Under the pieces are notes generated by a model. It worked only from the letters and a program-made list of their open reading frames with translations, did not search any database and had not been told where the DNA came from. From Chryseobacterium gleum (GTDB lineage: Bacteria > Bacteroidota > Bacteroidia > Flavobacteriales_D > Crocinitomicaceae): 43,882 nucleotides of DNA. The first letter of the stretch is position 1; the number at the start of each line of letters is the position of its first letter. Shown one piece after another: positions 1 to 8,432 of this stretch. The DNA lies in the NCBI GenBank assembly GCA_945897565.1, contig CAMDFN010000020.1:1-43882 (forward strand), in the 5' to 3' direction. The position numbers and the translations under genes were made by a program.

Positions 1-14
1 GGGGCTTTTTTTTT
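1..14 (+). terminator. Tail of a possible terminator entering from the left edge
   Basis: The window opens with GGGGC followed by nine or more T residues, which looks like the 3' arm and U-tract of a rho-independent terminator on the + strand. The 5' arm would lie outside the window, so this cannot be confirmed. Confidence 0.3.
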
Positions 15-98
15 GTGTAATTTTTGCTTTCATTATTTCTAGATGTGAATGCTCAAAGACACTAGCGCTTCAACTATCATAATCAGATTTTATAGGAC

Positions 99-129
99 AA
101 AAAAATACCCCTCACTGAAGTGAAGGGTA
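99..129 (-). terminator. Rho-independent terminator of the dnaA operon
   Basis: Arms TACCCcTCACT (106-116) and AGTGAaGGGTA (119-129) pair with one C/A mismatch around a 2-nt loop. On the minus strand the stem is followed by seven T residues (99-105). It lies about 30 bases past the stop of the RsmI-like gene and is oriented to end the leftward dnaA operon. Confidence 0.85.
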
Positions 130-160
130 GTTCAAATTCAAGAGAGTTCGTTTTTTTACC

Positions 161-883
161 CTACTGGCCTTTGCCAATCGCAAAAACCGTCGGAATTTTA
201 GCCAAATCATAAGCTTTTTCTCTCCAGTCCAGAACGGTCATTGTTCTAATTGATTGAGTCGGCAATGTGATATTGGATGCAATACAAAGCTCAGTTAAAT
301 CTCCCACTTCGTTGAGAAGATCTTCTAAGACATTCATATTTCTAAAAGGAGTATCCATGAACAGATGGGTATGACCATGTCTTTTGGTATCCATTTCAAA
401 ATCTCGGAGTTTTTTAATGCGTTCTTTGCGTTCCTTGGGCAAATAACCGTGAAACGTGAAGTGTTGACCATTGAAACCACTTCCAATGAGTGCAAGTAAA
501 ATGGATGAAGGCCCAACTAATGGTTTGACATGAATGGATTGTGTATGTGCTAAATGTACTAGTGAGGCACCTGGGTCCGCAATACCTGGGCAACCAGCTT
601 CAGATATGATGCCCACGTCTATCCCTTTGATCAAGAACATGAGTAAATCCATGAGTTCAGACTCTTTTGTATTCTTGTTCAGAATTTTGAAAGTACAGTC
701 ATCTATAGGGAAATTGCGGTCCATTTTGCGCAGTAATCTTCGTGCACTTTTGAGCTCTTCTACGGCAAAAACGCGCAGTTGAGTTGCTTGTAAAATGACT
801 TCTTGCGGGATGATGTCAGCGGTACTTTCACCACCTAATGTATTGGGTATGAGAAATATAGAACCTTTATGTTTAGTGCTCAT
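161..883 (-). CDS. RsmI-like SAM-dependent methyltransferase (tetrapyrrole methylase fold)
   Basis: A 240-aa protein of the short RsmI-related group within the tetrapyrrole methylase superfamily. RsmI proper 2'-O-methylates C1402 of 16S rRNA. Seen: SEAGCPGIADPG near residues 94-105 (counterpart of the DAGTP...DPG motif of RsmI), VGPSSILLALIGSGF near 123-137, and FHGYLPK near 144-150, the loop typical of RsmI. It is about 40 residues shorter than E. coli RsmI. I infer an rRNA or other RNA target, but in Bacteroidota this short group coexists with true RsmI, so the exact substrate is open. It is the last gene of the leftward dnaA operon and its start overlaps the phosphatase stop by 11 bases, which suggests translational coupling. 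Confidence 0.82.
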   Translation of the reverse strand: MSTKHKGSIFLIPNTLGGESTADIIPQEVILQATQLRVFAVEELKSARRLLRKMDRNFPIDDCTFKILNKNTKESELMDLLMFLIKGIDVGIISEAGCPGIADPGASLVHLAHTQSIHVKPLVGPSSILLALIGSGFNGQHFTFHGYLPKERKERIKKLRDFEMDTKRHGHTHLFMDTPFRNMNVLEDLLNEVGDLTELCIASNITLPTQSIRTMTVLDWREKAYDLAKIPTVFAIGKGQ

Positions 884-1343
884 GAAATAGTTTTTGAATG
901 AGTGCGTCGGTAGCTTTATCTACCAACTGATAGACCACTTCGAAGTCTTCGAGTGAACCGTAATAGGGATCCGGAACCTCTGCTTGTTGGTTTGGATATA
1001 AATAATCAAGGAAAAAGGTGACCTTTTTTTGGTCAGCTTCAGTTTGTGCAAGCGCAAGTACATTGCTATAGTTGGAATGATCCATGACCAAGATGTGGTC
1101 AAATTTGTCAAAGTCTTGTGAGGTAAATTGTCTGGCACGCAAAAAATCTAGTGGCGTATTGTGCTTGGCTGCAGTATGGATCATGCGGACATCTGGCGCC
1201 TTACCAATGTGGTAATTGGCTGTGCCAGCGGAGTCAACAATTGCATCTAGATTTTGCGCTTTGATTTTGCGCAAAAGTAATCCGTCTGCAAGTGGTGAGC
1301 GGCAGATGTTGCCTAGGCAAACCATAAGAATGCGCTTGGCCAA
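873..1343 (-). CDS. Low-molecular-weight protein tyrosine phosphatase
   Basis: A 156-aa cytoplasmic phosphatase of the LMW-PTP/arsenate reductase-like fold that hydrolyses phosphotyrosine through a cysteinyl-phosphate intermediate. The signature loop CLGNICRS covers residues 9-16 (nucleophile Cys9, Arg15), and the general-acid Asp lies in PDPYYG near 124-129, as expected for the family. Length is normal. It sits 7 bases downstream of dnaA and overlaps the next methyltransferase gene. The substrate cannot be read from the sequence. The DPYYG tail makes a tyrosine phosphatase more likely than an arsenate reductase. Confidence 0.92.
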   Translation of the reverse strand: MAKRILMVCLGNICRSPLADGLLLRKIKAQNLDAIVDSAGTANYHIGKAPDVRMIHTAAKHNTPLDFLRARQFTSQDFDKFDHILVMDHSNYSNVLALAQTEADQKKVTFFLDYLYPNQQAEVPDPYYGSLEDFEVVYQLVDKATDALIQKLFHEH

Positions 1344-1350
1344 CAGGTGC

Positions 1351-2781
1351 TTATTGAATGGTCAGTTTCTTCTCGAGTTCTTCGAGGTAATGACGGAATT
1401 GTTTGTCAGTTTCTGAAAGATTGACAACCGTACGACAGGCGTGAAGAACCGTTGCGTGGTCTTTGCCACCGCAATGAGCGCCAATACTTGCCAAAGATGA
1501 TTTAGTCATTTTTTTGGAGAAATACATCGAGATTTGACGTGCCTGAACAACCTCACGCTTGCGCGTTTTGGATTTGAGCATTTCGATTGGCAAATCAAAG
1601 TAGTCACAAACGACTTTTTGAATGTATTCTATAGAGACTTCACGGGCTGTACTGCGGACAAATTTGTCTACCATTTGCTTGGCAAGCTCTAGAGTTATCG
1701 CTTTTTTATTTAGTGATGCTTGGGCGAGAAGGGTGTTGAGTGCGCCTTCAATTTCGCGAACGTTGGTGTTGATAGAATAAGCCAAATACTCCACAACTTC
1801 GCGTGGGAGTTCGATACCGCTTCCGTACATTTTCTTTTCGAGAATTGCGATGCGTGTTTCGAGGTCTGGCGTGCTGAGATCGGCAGAAAGCCCCCATTTG
1901 AAACGAGAAAGCAAACGCTGCTCCATGCCTTGCATCTCGACAGGTGCTTTATCTGAGGTAAGCACAATTTGCTTGCCGTTTTGGTGTAGGTGATTGAAAA
2001 TACTGAAGAATACATCTTGGGTGCGTTCTTTACCTGCAAAGAATTGGACGTCGTCAATAATCAAGACGTCGATCATTTGATAGAAATGAACGAAATCATT
2101 GGTTGTTTGATTTTTGATAGCGTCTATGAATTGGTGTGCAAATTTTTCTGATTGCACATACAACACTGTTTTGTTAGGGAAGCGCTCTTTGATAGAAATA
2201 CCAATGGCGTGCGCTAAGTGTGTTTTGCCTAAGCCAACACCTCCGTAGAGAAGTAATGGATTGAAAGCAGTACCGCCGGGTTTGTTGGATACCGCAAACC
2301 CTGAGGCTCTTGCCAAACGGTTGCATTCGCCTTCAATGAAGTTTTCAAAAGTGAAATTAGGAATCAGGTTAGATTCAATGTTTACTTTTTTGAGACCAGG
2401 AATGACAAACGGATTTCGAATTTGCTTTTCGTCGACATTGATAGGCATGTTGACGGGCGCATTTTTTAGATTGCTTGAATTGTTGGTCGGGAGTTTGACG
2501 GTATAAGGGCTGCGCGATTGGGTGTTATTTTCCATCACGATGCTATATTCTAGAGTGCCATCTTGGCCAAGTTCTTTTTTGATGACTTTGCGCAAAAGGG
2601 TAATATAGTGCTGCTCGAGCCACTCATAAAAAAAATGCGAAGGCACTTGGATCGTAAGCACCGGACCCTCCAATCTGACGGGTAAAATCGGCTCAAACCA
2701 AGTTTTGAAGGCCTGCAAGGATATGTTATCTTTGATAACTTTTAAGCAGGACTCCCATGCACTTTCGTGGCTAGTGTTCAT
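1351..2781 (-). CDS. dnaA: Chromosomal replication initiator protein DnaA
   Basis: A 476-aa AAA+ initiator that binds DnaA boxes at oriC and melts the origin in its ATP form. Domain I (1-85) keeps the W-x-x-CLK start, followed by a poorly conserved linker (about 86-140). The ATPase domain has Walker A GGVGLGKTH (180-188), Walker B LIIDDV (240-245) and the sensor/arginine-finger segment QRLLSRFKWG (288-297). The C-terminal helix-turn-helix carries the DnaA signature GGKDHATVLHACRT (438-451), which contacts the box. It is the first gene of a leftward operon. The 240-base upstream region holds a possible shared promoter and a palindrome, but I see no TTATCCACA-type boxes there. Confidence 0.98.
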   Translation of the reverse strand: MNTSHESAWESCLKVIKDNISLQAFKTWFEPILPVRLEGPVLTIQVPSHFFYEWLEQHYITLLRKVIKKELGQDGTLEYSIVMENNTQSRSPYTVKLPTNNSSNLKNAPVNMPINVDEKQIRNPFVIPGLKKVNIESNLIPNFTFENFIEGECNRLARASGFAVSNKPGGTAFNPLLLYGGVGLGKTHLAHAIGISIKERFPNKTVLYVQSEKFAHQFIDAIKNQTTNDFVHFYQMIDVLIIDDVQFFAGKERTQDVFFSIFNHLHQNGKQIVLTSDKAPVEMQGMEQRLLSRFKWGLSADLSTPDLETRIAILEKKMYGSGIELPREVVEYLAYSINTNVREIEGALNTLLAQASLNKKAITLELAKQMVDKFVRSTAREVSIEYIQKVVCDYFDLPIEMLKSKTRKREVVQARQISMYFSKKMTKSSLASIGAHCGGKDHATVLHACRTVVNLSETDKQFRHYLEELEKKLTIQ

Positions 2782-2814
2782 AGTTTTGTAGGTTGTTCTC
2801 GTTGTTTGTAAATA

Positions 2815-2830
2815 TTCGTGAGGTCACGAA
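2815..2830. promoter_or_regulatory. dnaA: Perfect 7-bp inverted repeat in the dnaA leader
   Basis: TTCGTGA-GG-TCACGAA, a perfect palindrome with a 2-nt centre, lies 34 bases upstream of the dnaA ATG. It does not resemble a DnaA box. It could be an operator or a short hairpin in the leader RNA. No T-tract follows, so a terminator is unlikely. Confidence 0.45.
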
Positions 2831-2940
2831 ATTTGGTTGAAATAAGAGAGAACAAAGATTCTCATAAAAAAGTTAAAAAAAAAGCGCCTAGGGTATTGTA
2901 TATTAAAAAAAAAAGACTTGTTTATAAAATAATTTTAATG

Positions 2941-2995
2941 TTGGTGTCATTCTCTAGTGCTTGCTAAATTTACAATAGCTTAACAAAACTCACAA
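2941..2995. promoter_or_regulatory. Candidate symmetrical bidirectional promoter, dnaA and thioesterase
   Basis: The octamer TAAATTTA (2965-2972) is its own reverse complement and matches TAnnTTTG at 7 of 8 positions on both strands. A TTG lies 21 bases upstream for the + strand (2941-2943), and a CAA (TTG on the minus strand) lies 20 bases away on the other side (2993-2995). One box could thus serve both the rightward thioesterase and the leftward dnaA. This is an inference from spacing only. Confidence 0.45.
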
Positions 2996-3021
2996 GCAAT
3001 TAAGCATAAAAAACCATAAAT

Positions 3022-3441
3022 ATGTCAGATAACTTGAACTTGACTCATTTGGAGTTTACTACATTTATCAGAGTGCGGTATGCAGAAACTGACCAGATGG
3101 GCTATTGTTACTACGGTAACTATGCCAGTTATTTTGAAGTAGCTAGAGTGGAGGCCTTGCGCGATCGAGGTGTGCGCTACAAAGAAATGGAAGCATATGG
3201 CGTTTTGCTCCCTGTCAAGAAATTTGAAATTACCTATCACCAACCCGCGAAGTATGATGACTTATTGGAAATCCGCACTCGGATAGTTCAGTTAGAAGGT
3301 GTGCGCATTGCTTTTGAATATAAAACGTATAATGAGATGGGGGTCTTGTTAAATGAGGCTTATACTTTGTTGGTGTTTCTAAGTGCCCAGACGCAAAAAC
3401 CCATCGCTATTCCCGCAGCAATTTTAGAACAACTAAGCTAA
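3022..3441 (+). CDS. Acyl-CoA thioesterase, YbgC/FadM type (hot-dog fold)
   Basis: A 139-aa single hot-dog domain enzyme of the 4-hydroxybenzoyl-CoA thioesterase group, which hydrolyses acyl-CoA thioesters. The family hallmark RVRYAETDQMGYCYYGNY spans residues 17-34, with catalytic Asp24 followed by MGYCYYGNY, where YbgC/FadM proteins typically have GVVYHGNY. The body ends in the usual beta strand VLLNEAYTLLVFL. Length is typical (130-140 aa). It is followed after 5 bases by the formimidoylglutamase-like gene, so the two are probably co-transcribed. The acyl chain preference cannot be told. Confidence 0.9.
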   Translation: MSDNLNLTHLEFTTFIRVRYAETDQMGYCYYGNYASYFEVARVEALRDRGVRYKEMEAYGVLLPVKKFEITYHQPAKYDDLLEIRTRIVQLEGVRIAFEYKTYNEMGVLLNEAYTLLVFLSAQTQKPIAIPAAILEQLS

Positions 3442-3446
3442 ATGAT

Positions 3447-4397
3447 ATGAGCGCATTTGAATTTCAACTATTTGACCCCAAACTCCGCAAGCTTGCTTTT
3501 CAGACCAGAAGCGGTGAAACGCGTGTGGGCGAACACCTAAGTCAACAAACACTTGCTGATGCTAAATATGTTTTGATTGGTATTTGTGAAAATGCTGGTC
3601 CACAAGCAAATTTGGGTAGGCCGGGCAGTGAAAATGCATTCAATGCATTCACAAAAATCTTTTTTAACTCACAGCATTACGTGGGGGCTTCTATCGAGCA
3701 ATTGGCTTATTTAGGAGTTATTCAACAGCTCAAACAGCCAGCAGACCAACCTGAGGCTTCTGCGTTTGTTGAAGAGCTCGATGCACTTTTATTAGCGACA
3801 CTGAATACCTATTTAAGTGAAGGCCAAATTCCAATTGTTGTGGGTGGAGGGCACAACAATGCACTTGCCCTCATGCGCTGGGCTGCCCAAAAGGGACAGT
3901 TGAGTGTGGTGAATATCGATGCGCATGCAGATTTGCGTCCGACGGACAAACGCCACAGTGGCAATTCTTTTTCTTTTGCGCTACAAGAACATCTCTTGAC
4001 ACAATATGGTGTATTTGGCTTGCATGAAGCCTTTAATAATTCATTTATCAGAACCCAATTGGCTCAAGCTCAAATCAGTTATCGTTTTTTTGAAGATTAT
4101 TTGCAGGGGCCGCATCAACTTTACGACGATGTTTTGGGATTTGTGCAGCATCAGCACCATGCCGTAGGTTTGGAAATCGACATGGACGCCATTGCCCTGA
4201 TGCCTAGTTCAGCATTTAGCCCCTCTGGATGGCAACTCGATCAAATCCGCACGTTGTTGCTGAAATTAGGTCATATCCGCCCTCAAATTGCGTACTTAAA
4301 CCTAACGGAGGCCGCTCCGAGCGATGACAAAGAAGATTTAATTGTCGGAAAAGCGCTCACTTATTTAGTGCGTGATTTTTTGCGTTTAAATTTATAA
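3447..4397 (+). CDS. Arginase/agmatinase-family hydrolase, probable formimidoylglutamase
   Basis: A 316-aa ureohydrolase-fold metalloenzyme. Metal ligands can be followed: His136 in VVGGGHNNAL, Asp158-His160-Asp162 in NIDAHADLRP, and Asp245/Asp247 in GLEIDMDAIALMPSSAFSPSG. The E-x-D-x-D form followed by SSAxSPSG, rather than the SFDxDxxDP of arginases, fits the formimidoylglutamases annotated in Flavobacteriia (HutG-like, formimidoyl-glutamate to glutamate plus formamide). No other histidine-degradation gene is present nearby, so the hut assignment is by family resemblance only. It could be another guanidino- or amidino-hydrolase. It sits 5 bases after the thioesterase. Confidence 0.78.
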   Translation: MSAFEFQLFDPKLRKLAFQTRSGETRVGEHLSQQTLADAKYVLIGICENAGPQANLGRPGSENAFNAFTKIFFNSQHYVGASIEQLAYLGVIQQLKQPADQPEASAFVEELDALLLATLNTYLSEGQIPIVVGGGHNNALALMRWAAQKGQLSVVNIDAHADLRPTDKRHSGNSFSFALQEHLLTQYGVFGLHEAFNNSFIRTQLAQAQISYRFFEDYLQGPHQLYDDVLGFVQHQHHAVGLEIDMDAIALMPSSAFSPSGWQLDQIRTLLLKLGHIRPQIAYLNLTEAAPSDDKEDLIVGKALTYLVRDFLRLNL

Positions 4398-4427
4398 AAC
4401 GGAAGAAAATAAGTAGAACTAAAGAAA

Positions 4428-4449
4428 AAGAGGCTCCGAAGAGCCTCTT
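4428..4449. terminator. Stem-loop after the formimidoylglutamase gene
   Basis: A perfect 9-bp stem AAGAGGCTC/GAGCCTCTT with loop CGAA lies 30 bases past the stop. The 3' side reads TTAAAA, not a T-run, while the 5' side is A-rich, so the U-tract is better on the minus strand. It probably acts as the end of the upstream + operon, but with less than ideal form. Confidence 0.6.
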
Positions 4450-4593
4450 AAAATCAACCTGTAGCAAAGTTAATTTGGATAGGGCTGCATACGCAAGAAT
4501 TTTCTAAAAGTTACATTCAATTAACACTGGACTCTTGAAAAAGTTATTGAAGTGCTGCGGCCAATGTATGTGCAGCGTCTATTTTTGTCCAGA

Positions 4594-5469
4594 ATGGATG
4601 CACAGACAACTATACAAGCTTTGGTTCGCCTGATAGATGACCCTGATGAATTGGTTTTTCAGCAGGTACGCGATGAACTCATGAAGTTTGGCTCGCAGGT
4701 TTTACCTGTTTTAGAGCAATCTTGGGAGCAAGATTATTATGGCTTGTTGTTTCAAGACCGGGTAGAAAACCTCATTCACGACATCCAATTTGAGACCGTT
4801 AAAAACCAACTAAGCGCTTGGCTGCAATCACCAGATAAGGACCTCTTAACGGGCGCTGTCATCATTGCGAGGTACCAATACCCCGGCATGGATGAAGACC
4901 TTTTGCACGAGCGCATTCAATCTATTCGCCGCGACATTTGGTTAGAGCTCAATGACCATCAAACGGCGTTTGAGCAAGTCAAAATCTTTAACCGCATCTT
5001 CTTTGGAATGCACCGCTTTAGAGGTGATAGTCAAAATTACCATAACCCGGCTCATTCTTACATCAATACCGTATTAGACAGTCGAAAAGGCAATCCTTTG
5101 AGTCTTTGCGTAATTTATAGTGTGATCGCACAATCGCTGGATTTACCTATTTATGGTGTCAATTTGCCGAATCATTTTGTTCTGGCCTATATGGATAGCA
5201 AGCATTCTGCATTTAGTTTACAGCAAGGAGATGACTACGGTGTTTTATTCTATATCAATGCATTTGCAAAAGGCAGTATTTTCGATGCCAATGAAATCAA
5301 AGAATTCATCAAGGGCATTCATCTACAGCCCGACCGCAGTCATTTTGAGCCTTGTTCCAATTCAGCTATTCTCAAAAGAATGCTCTCGAACTTGATTTAT
5401 GCGTTTCAGCAAGTTGGATCTGCTCAAAAAGTTGCAGAATTACAAGCCTTGAGCAACCTGATCCCTTAA
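4594..5469 (+). CDS. SirB1/YchA-family transglutaminase-like protein
   Basis: A protein of about 291 aa if started at the ATG at 4594 (MDAQTTIQALVRLIDDPDEL). Upstream in-frame GTG (4552) and ATG (4564) codons would add 10-14 residues that look unlike the family. The central part, NYHNPAHSYINTVLDSRKGNP followed by LSLCVIYSVIAQSLDLPIYGVNLPNHFVLAY, is the transglutaminase core-2 signature of the SirB1/YchA group. The N-terminal 100 residues are helical, possibly HEAT-like. Members are cytoplasmic and of unknown biochemical role in most species. No operon partner is obvious: it stands between a hairpin and the pepT promoter. Confidence 0.82.
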   Translation: MDAQTTIQALVRLIDDPDELVFQQVRDELMKFGSQVLPVLEQSWEQDYYGLLFQDRVENLIHDIQFETVKNQLSAWLQSPDKDLLTGAVIIARYQYPGMDEDLLHERIQSIRRDIWLELNDHQTAFEQVKIFNRIFFGMHRFRGDSQNYHNPAHSYINTVLDSRKGNPLSLCVIYSVIAQSLDLPIYGVNLPNHFVLAYMDSKHSAFSLQQGDDYGVLFYINAFAKGSIFDANEIKEFIKGIHLQPDRSHFEPCSNSAILKRMLSNLIYAFQQVGSAQKVAELQALSNLIP

Positions 5470-5489
5470 GTCATTTGCGCTTTTCTTCG

Positions 5490-5497
5490 TATTTTTG
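5490..5497 (+). promoter_or_regulatory. pepT: Consensus -7 box in front of pepT
   Basis: TATTTTTG is a full match to the Bacteroidota -7 element TAnnTTTG and ends 14 bases before the pepT ATG. No well-spaced TTG/TTTG element is seen upstream, so only the -7 half is supported. Confidence 0.5.
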
Positions 5498-5511
5498 ACT
5501 AAAACAAATTC

Positions 5512-6765
5512 ATGTCCAGTCCATATCAAGTTGCGGAGCGCTTTATGCGTTACGTCCAAATCGATACTACTTCAGATCCGAACTCAAGTTCTTTTCCATC
5601 AACTGCCAAGCAGCGCAACCTCGCTTTGGTCTTGTTCGAGGAATTGAAAGCGTTGGGCCTTCAAGATGTAGAAATTGACGAATGGTCTTATGTATTTGCA
5701 ACCATTCCTTCTAATGTGCCGCAACCATTGCCGACCATCTGCTTTTGTTCGCACATGGACACCGCTCCAGACTGCAGCGGCACCAACGTAAAACCCATTT
5801 TACATCAAAATTATACTGGCGCTCCCATCACACTTCCCGATGATACTAGCCAAATTCTTCGCACCGAAGACCACCCCTATTTACTGCAAAAAATCGGCAA
5901 CGACCTCATTACCGCTAGCGGACTCACCTTACTCGGGGCCGACGACAAAGCAGGTGTTGCCATTATTATGGAGCTTGCTGCTTACCTTTTGGCGCATCCA
6001 GAAGTGCCTCATGGCCCTATTCGCATTTTGTTTACACCCGACGAAGAAGTTGGTAGAGGAGTAGAGCAGCTGGACATGCAAAAACTCAATGCCGATTTTG
6101 GTTATACCCTCGATGGGGGGCCACTTGGCGACATCGAAGACGAAACCTTTTCGGCCGATGCCGCAACACTTACTTTTCACGGCGTTAGCGCACATCCTGG
6201 CTATGCCAAAGGCAAAATGGTCAATGCCATAAAGTTGGCTGCGGCTTTTATAGAAGCGCTTCCAAAAGCAAATTGGTCTCCCGAAACCACTTCTCATCGA
6301 GAAGGCTTCGTACACCCAACTGCCATTGAAGGAGGCTTGGAAAAAGCAACAGTCCAGCTCATCTTGCGCGACCACAACACCGCTCTTATGGAAAGCTATC
6401 CACAAAAATTAGAGGCCTTGGCCGCTCAAGTTGTGACGGCACATCCTGGCGCGCGATATGAAATAAAAGTACAAGAGCAGTACCGCAACATGAAAGAAAT
6501 TTTGGCAGGTGTGCCATTTGTGGCAGACTACGCTGAAGAGGCGATGCGCAAGGCTGGCCTACAACCTAAACGCGCCATTATTAGAGGAGGCACCGACGGC
6601 TCAAGACTTTCTTTTATGGGCCTACCTTGTCCGAATATCTTTACAGGTGAAATGGCCATTCATTCCAAACTCGAATACGTCAGTGTTCAAGACATGGAAA
6701 AAGCAATCGACACCCTTGTTGAACTCGTCCAAATCTGGAAAAATCATCCATGGACACAAGCTTAA
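5512..6765 (+). CDS. pepT: Peptidase T (tripeptide aminopeptidase)
   Basis: A 417-aa M20 family dinuclear zinc exopeptidase that removes N-terminal residues from tripeptides in the cytoplasm. The metal and catalytic motifs are in place: CFCSHMDTAPD (His81, catalytic Asp83), GADDKAG (bridging Asp at 144), TPDEEVGRG (catalytic Glu178 and ligand Glu179), DGGPLGDIEDETFSADA, and the C-terminal ligand His384 in GEMAIHSKLEYVS. Length matches E. coli PepT (about 408). Its 3' end overlaps holA by 16 bases. Confidence 0.96.
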   Translation: MSSPYQVAERFMRYVQIDTTSDPNSSSFPSTAKQRNLALVLFEELKALGLQDVEIDEWSYVFATIPSNVPQPLPTICFCSHMDTAPDCSGTNVKPILHQNYTGAPITLPDDTSQILRTEDHPYLLQKIGNDLITASGLTLLGADDKAGVAIIMELAAYLLAHPEVPHGPIRILFTPDEEVGRGVEQLDMQKLNADFGYTLDGGPLGDIEDETFSADAATLTFHGVSAHPGYAKGKMVNAIKLAAAFIEALPKANWSPETTSHREGFVHPTAIEGGLEKATVQLILRDHNTALMESYPQKLEALAAQVVTAHPGARYEIKVQEQYRNMKEILAGVPFVADYAEEAMRKAGLQPKRAIIRGGTDGSRLSFMGLPCPNIFTGEMAIHSKLEYVSVQDMEKAIDTLVELVQIWKNHPWTQA

Positions 6766-7751
6766 TCATCAAAGACATCCAAGCCAAAAAGTTTGCGCCC
6801 TTGTATTTTTTGCACGGGGAGGAAACCTATTACATCGATTTGATCACCGAGGCCCTGCTCAAAAATGTCTTAGACGATCACGAACGCGATTTCAATCAGA
6901 CCATTCTCTATGGAAAGGATGCCGATTCTTTGGCCTTGCAAAGCGAGCTAAAAGCCTATCCACTAATGGCGGAGCGCCGTTTGGTCATTCTCAAAGAGGC
7001 GCAAGACTTTAAGCAAATTGATGCGCTAGAAGCTTATTCGGAAGCCCCAAGCCCCACCACTATTTTTGTGGTCTGCTACAAACACAAAACCTTCGATGCA
7101 CGCAAAAAACTCCTCAAAAACTTTGCAAAAAACGGCCTCATTTTCAAGTCTGATAAAATTCGCGAGTATCAACTGCCTGACTGGATTGCTAAATACGTGA
7201 GGGGTTTAGGCCTGCAAATCAATGGCAAAGCCACCATGCTTTTAGCTGAATTTTTAGGTGCAGACCTCGGGCGTATCGCCAACGAAATTGAAAAGCTGCG
7301 CACTGTTCTCGGCGCTAATGCTGCAATCACAGAGCAGCACATCGAACAACACATAGGTATATCCAAAGACTACAACATTTTTGAGTTGGTCAATGCGGTC
7401 GGCCAAAAGCAGGCAGATAAAGCCTTTAAAATCGTTCAGTATTTTGAATACAATCCAAAAGCAGGCGAGCTTGTTGTGATTGTGCCTGCGCTTTTTAAGT
7501 TGTTCTCACAACTCATGCGGGTACATTTCACCCCCAATAAAAGCAGAGAAGCCGTTGCCAGCAGCGTTGGGGTTCATCCTTTCGTGGCAGGTGAGCTCTT
7601 GGCCAATCGACAAAATTACGACCCTAAAAAAATTGCAGTAATCATTGCATTGCTCCATGAATACGACCTCAAAGCCAAAGGCGTTGGAAATAGCCAAATG
7701 GCTAATTCCGAGTTGCTCAAAGAATTGGTTTTTCAAATCCTTTACGCATGA
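6750..7751 (+). CDS. holA: DNA polymerase III subunit delta
   Basis: A 333-aa clamp-loader subunit that opens the beta sliding clamp. The start MDTSLIIKDIQAKKFAPLYF leads into LHGEETYYIDLITEAL, the usual N-terminal delta motif in place of a Walker A. An AAA+-like core with no functional Walker motifs follows, and then a helical collar domain. The length fits the family (330-345). The start codon lies inside the end of pepT (16-base overlap) and its stop shares ATGA with rsmE, so pepT-holA-rsmE form a tight operon. Confidence 0.93.
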   Translation: MDTSLIIKDIQAKKFAPLYFLHGEETYYIDLITEALLKNVLDDHERDFNQTILYGKDADSLALQSELKAYPLMAERRLVILKEAQDFKQIDALEAYSEAPSPTTIFVVCYKHKTFDARKKLLKNFAKNGLIFKSDKIREYQLPDWIAKYVRGLGLQINGKATMLLAEFLGADLGRIANEIEKLRTVLGANAAITEQHIEQHIGISKDYNIFELVNAVGQKQADKAFKIVQYFEYNPKAGELVVIVPALFKLFSQLMRVHFTPNKSREAVASSVGVHPFVAGELLANRQNYDPKKIAVIIALLHEYDLKAKGVGNSQMANSELLKELVFQILYA

Positions 7752-8428
7752 GTATTTTTTATGCACCAACACTGCAAGCTGATCAATCTCATTACCAGCT
7801 CAGCGAGGAAGAGTCTAAGCATTGCATTCGCGTATTGCGCATGCAAGAAGGCGCGCCTATTGAATTGATCGATGGAAAGGGCTTGCAAGCGTTTAGCGTA
7901 CTTGAAGACGCGCACCCAAAGCGTTCGGTACTGCGCATGGAATCCAGTATTTTTCATGAAAAGACCCCAACCTTGCACATTGTAATGGCGCCGACCAAAA
8001 ACATGGATCGGATTGAATGGTATCTTGAAAAAGCAACTGAATTGGGCTTGTCTAAACTGACTTTTATATGGTGTGAACACAGTGAGCGAAAGCAAGTCAA
8101 TATGGAGCGCCTCGAAAAAATTGCAATTGCCGCTATGAAGCAGTCAAAAAGGTTTTATTTACCTGAACTTGAAGGACTCCAACGTTTTGAAGATTTTCTT
8201 AAAAATCATCCAAAAGGTTATTTTGGTCACTGTGAAGAGGGGGAGAAGATAGCGCTGAGTGGTTTAAAAAACACTTTGCCATTTCTCATTGGTCCAGAAG
8301 GCGATTTTTCCCCTACAGAAATAAATGCTGCACTACAATCTGGATACCAAGCGGTAGAAATGAGCAAATTCAGACTCAGAACAGAAACAGCCGCACTTCT
8401 AGCTACAACTGCCCTTATTTCTCAATAG
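7748..8428 (+). CDS. rsmE: 16S rRNA (uracil-1498-N3)-methyltransferase RsmE
   Basis: A 226-aa SPOUT-class methyltransferase that modifies U1498 of 16S rRNA. The N-terminal PUA-like part has LSEEESKHCIRVLRM, the typical RsmE 'HxxxVLR' segment. The knotted SAM-binding end shows LIGPEGDFSPTEI and MSKFRLRTETAALLAT, which match the conserved IGPEGG(F/W)s..E and LG.RILRtETA motifs. It is slightly shorter than E. coli RsmE (243). It overlaps holA by 4 bases (ATGA). Only 4 bases separate its stop from that of the convergent folA. Confidence 0.95.
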   Translation: MSIFYAPTLQADQSHYQLSEEESKHCIRVLRMQEGAPIELIDGKGLQAFSVLEDAHPKRSVLRMESSIFHEKTPTLHIVMAPTKNMDRIEWYLEKATELGLSKLTFIWCEHSERKQVNMERLEKIAIAAMKQSKRFYLPELEGLQRFEDFLKNHPKGYFGHCEEGEKIALSGLKNTLPFLIGPEGDFSPTEINAALQSGYQAVEMSKFRLRTETAALLATTALISQ

Positions 8429-8432
8429 GATC

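Noticed and set aside
2782..3021. Possible oriC next to dnaA
   Set aside because: I see no TTATCCACA-type DnaA boxes and no clustered AT-rich 13-mers in the 240 bases upstream. The neighbour is not dnaN. Origin location cannot be claimed.
6509..7012. A 167-aa + frame across the pepT/holA junction
   Set aside because: It is an alternative frame of two clear genes, with no domain of its own.
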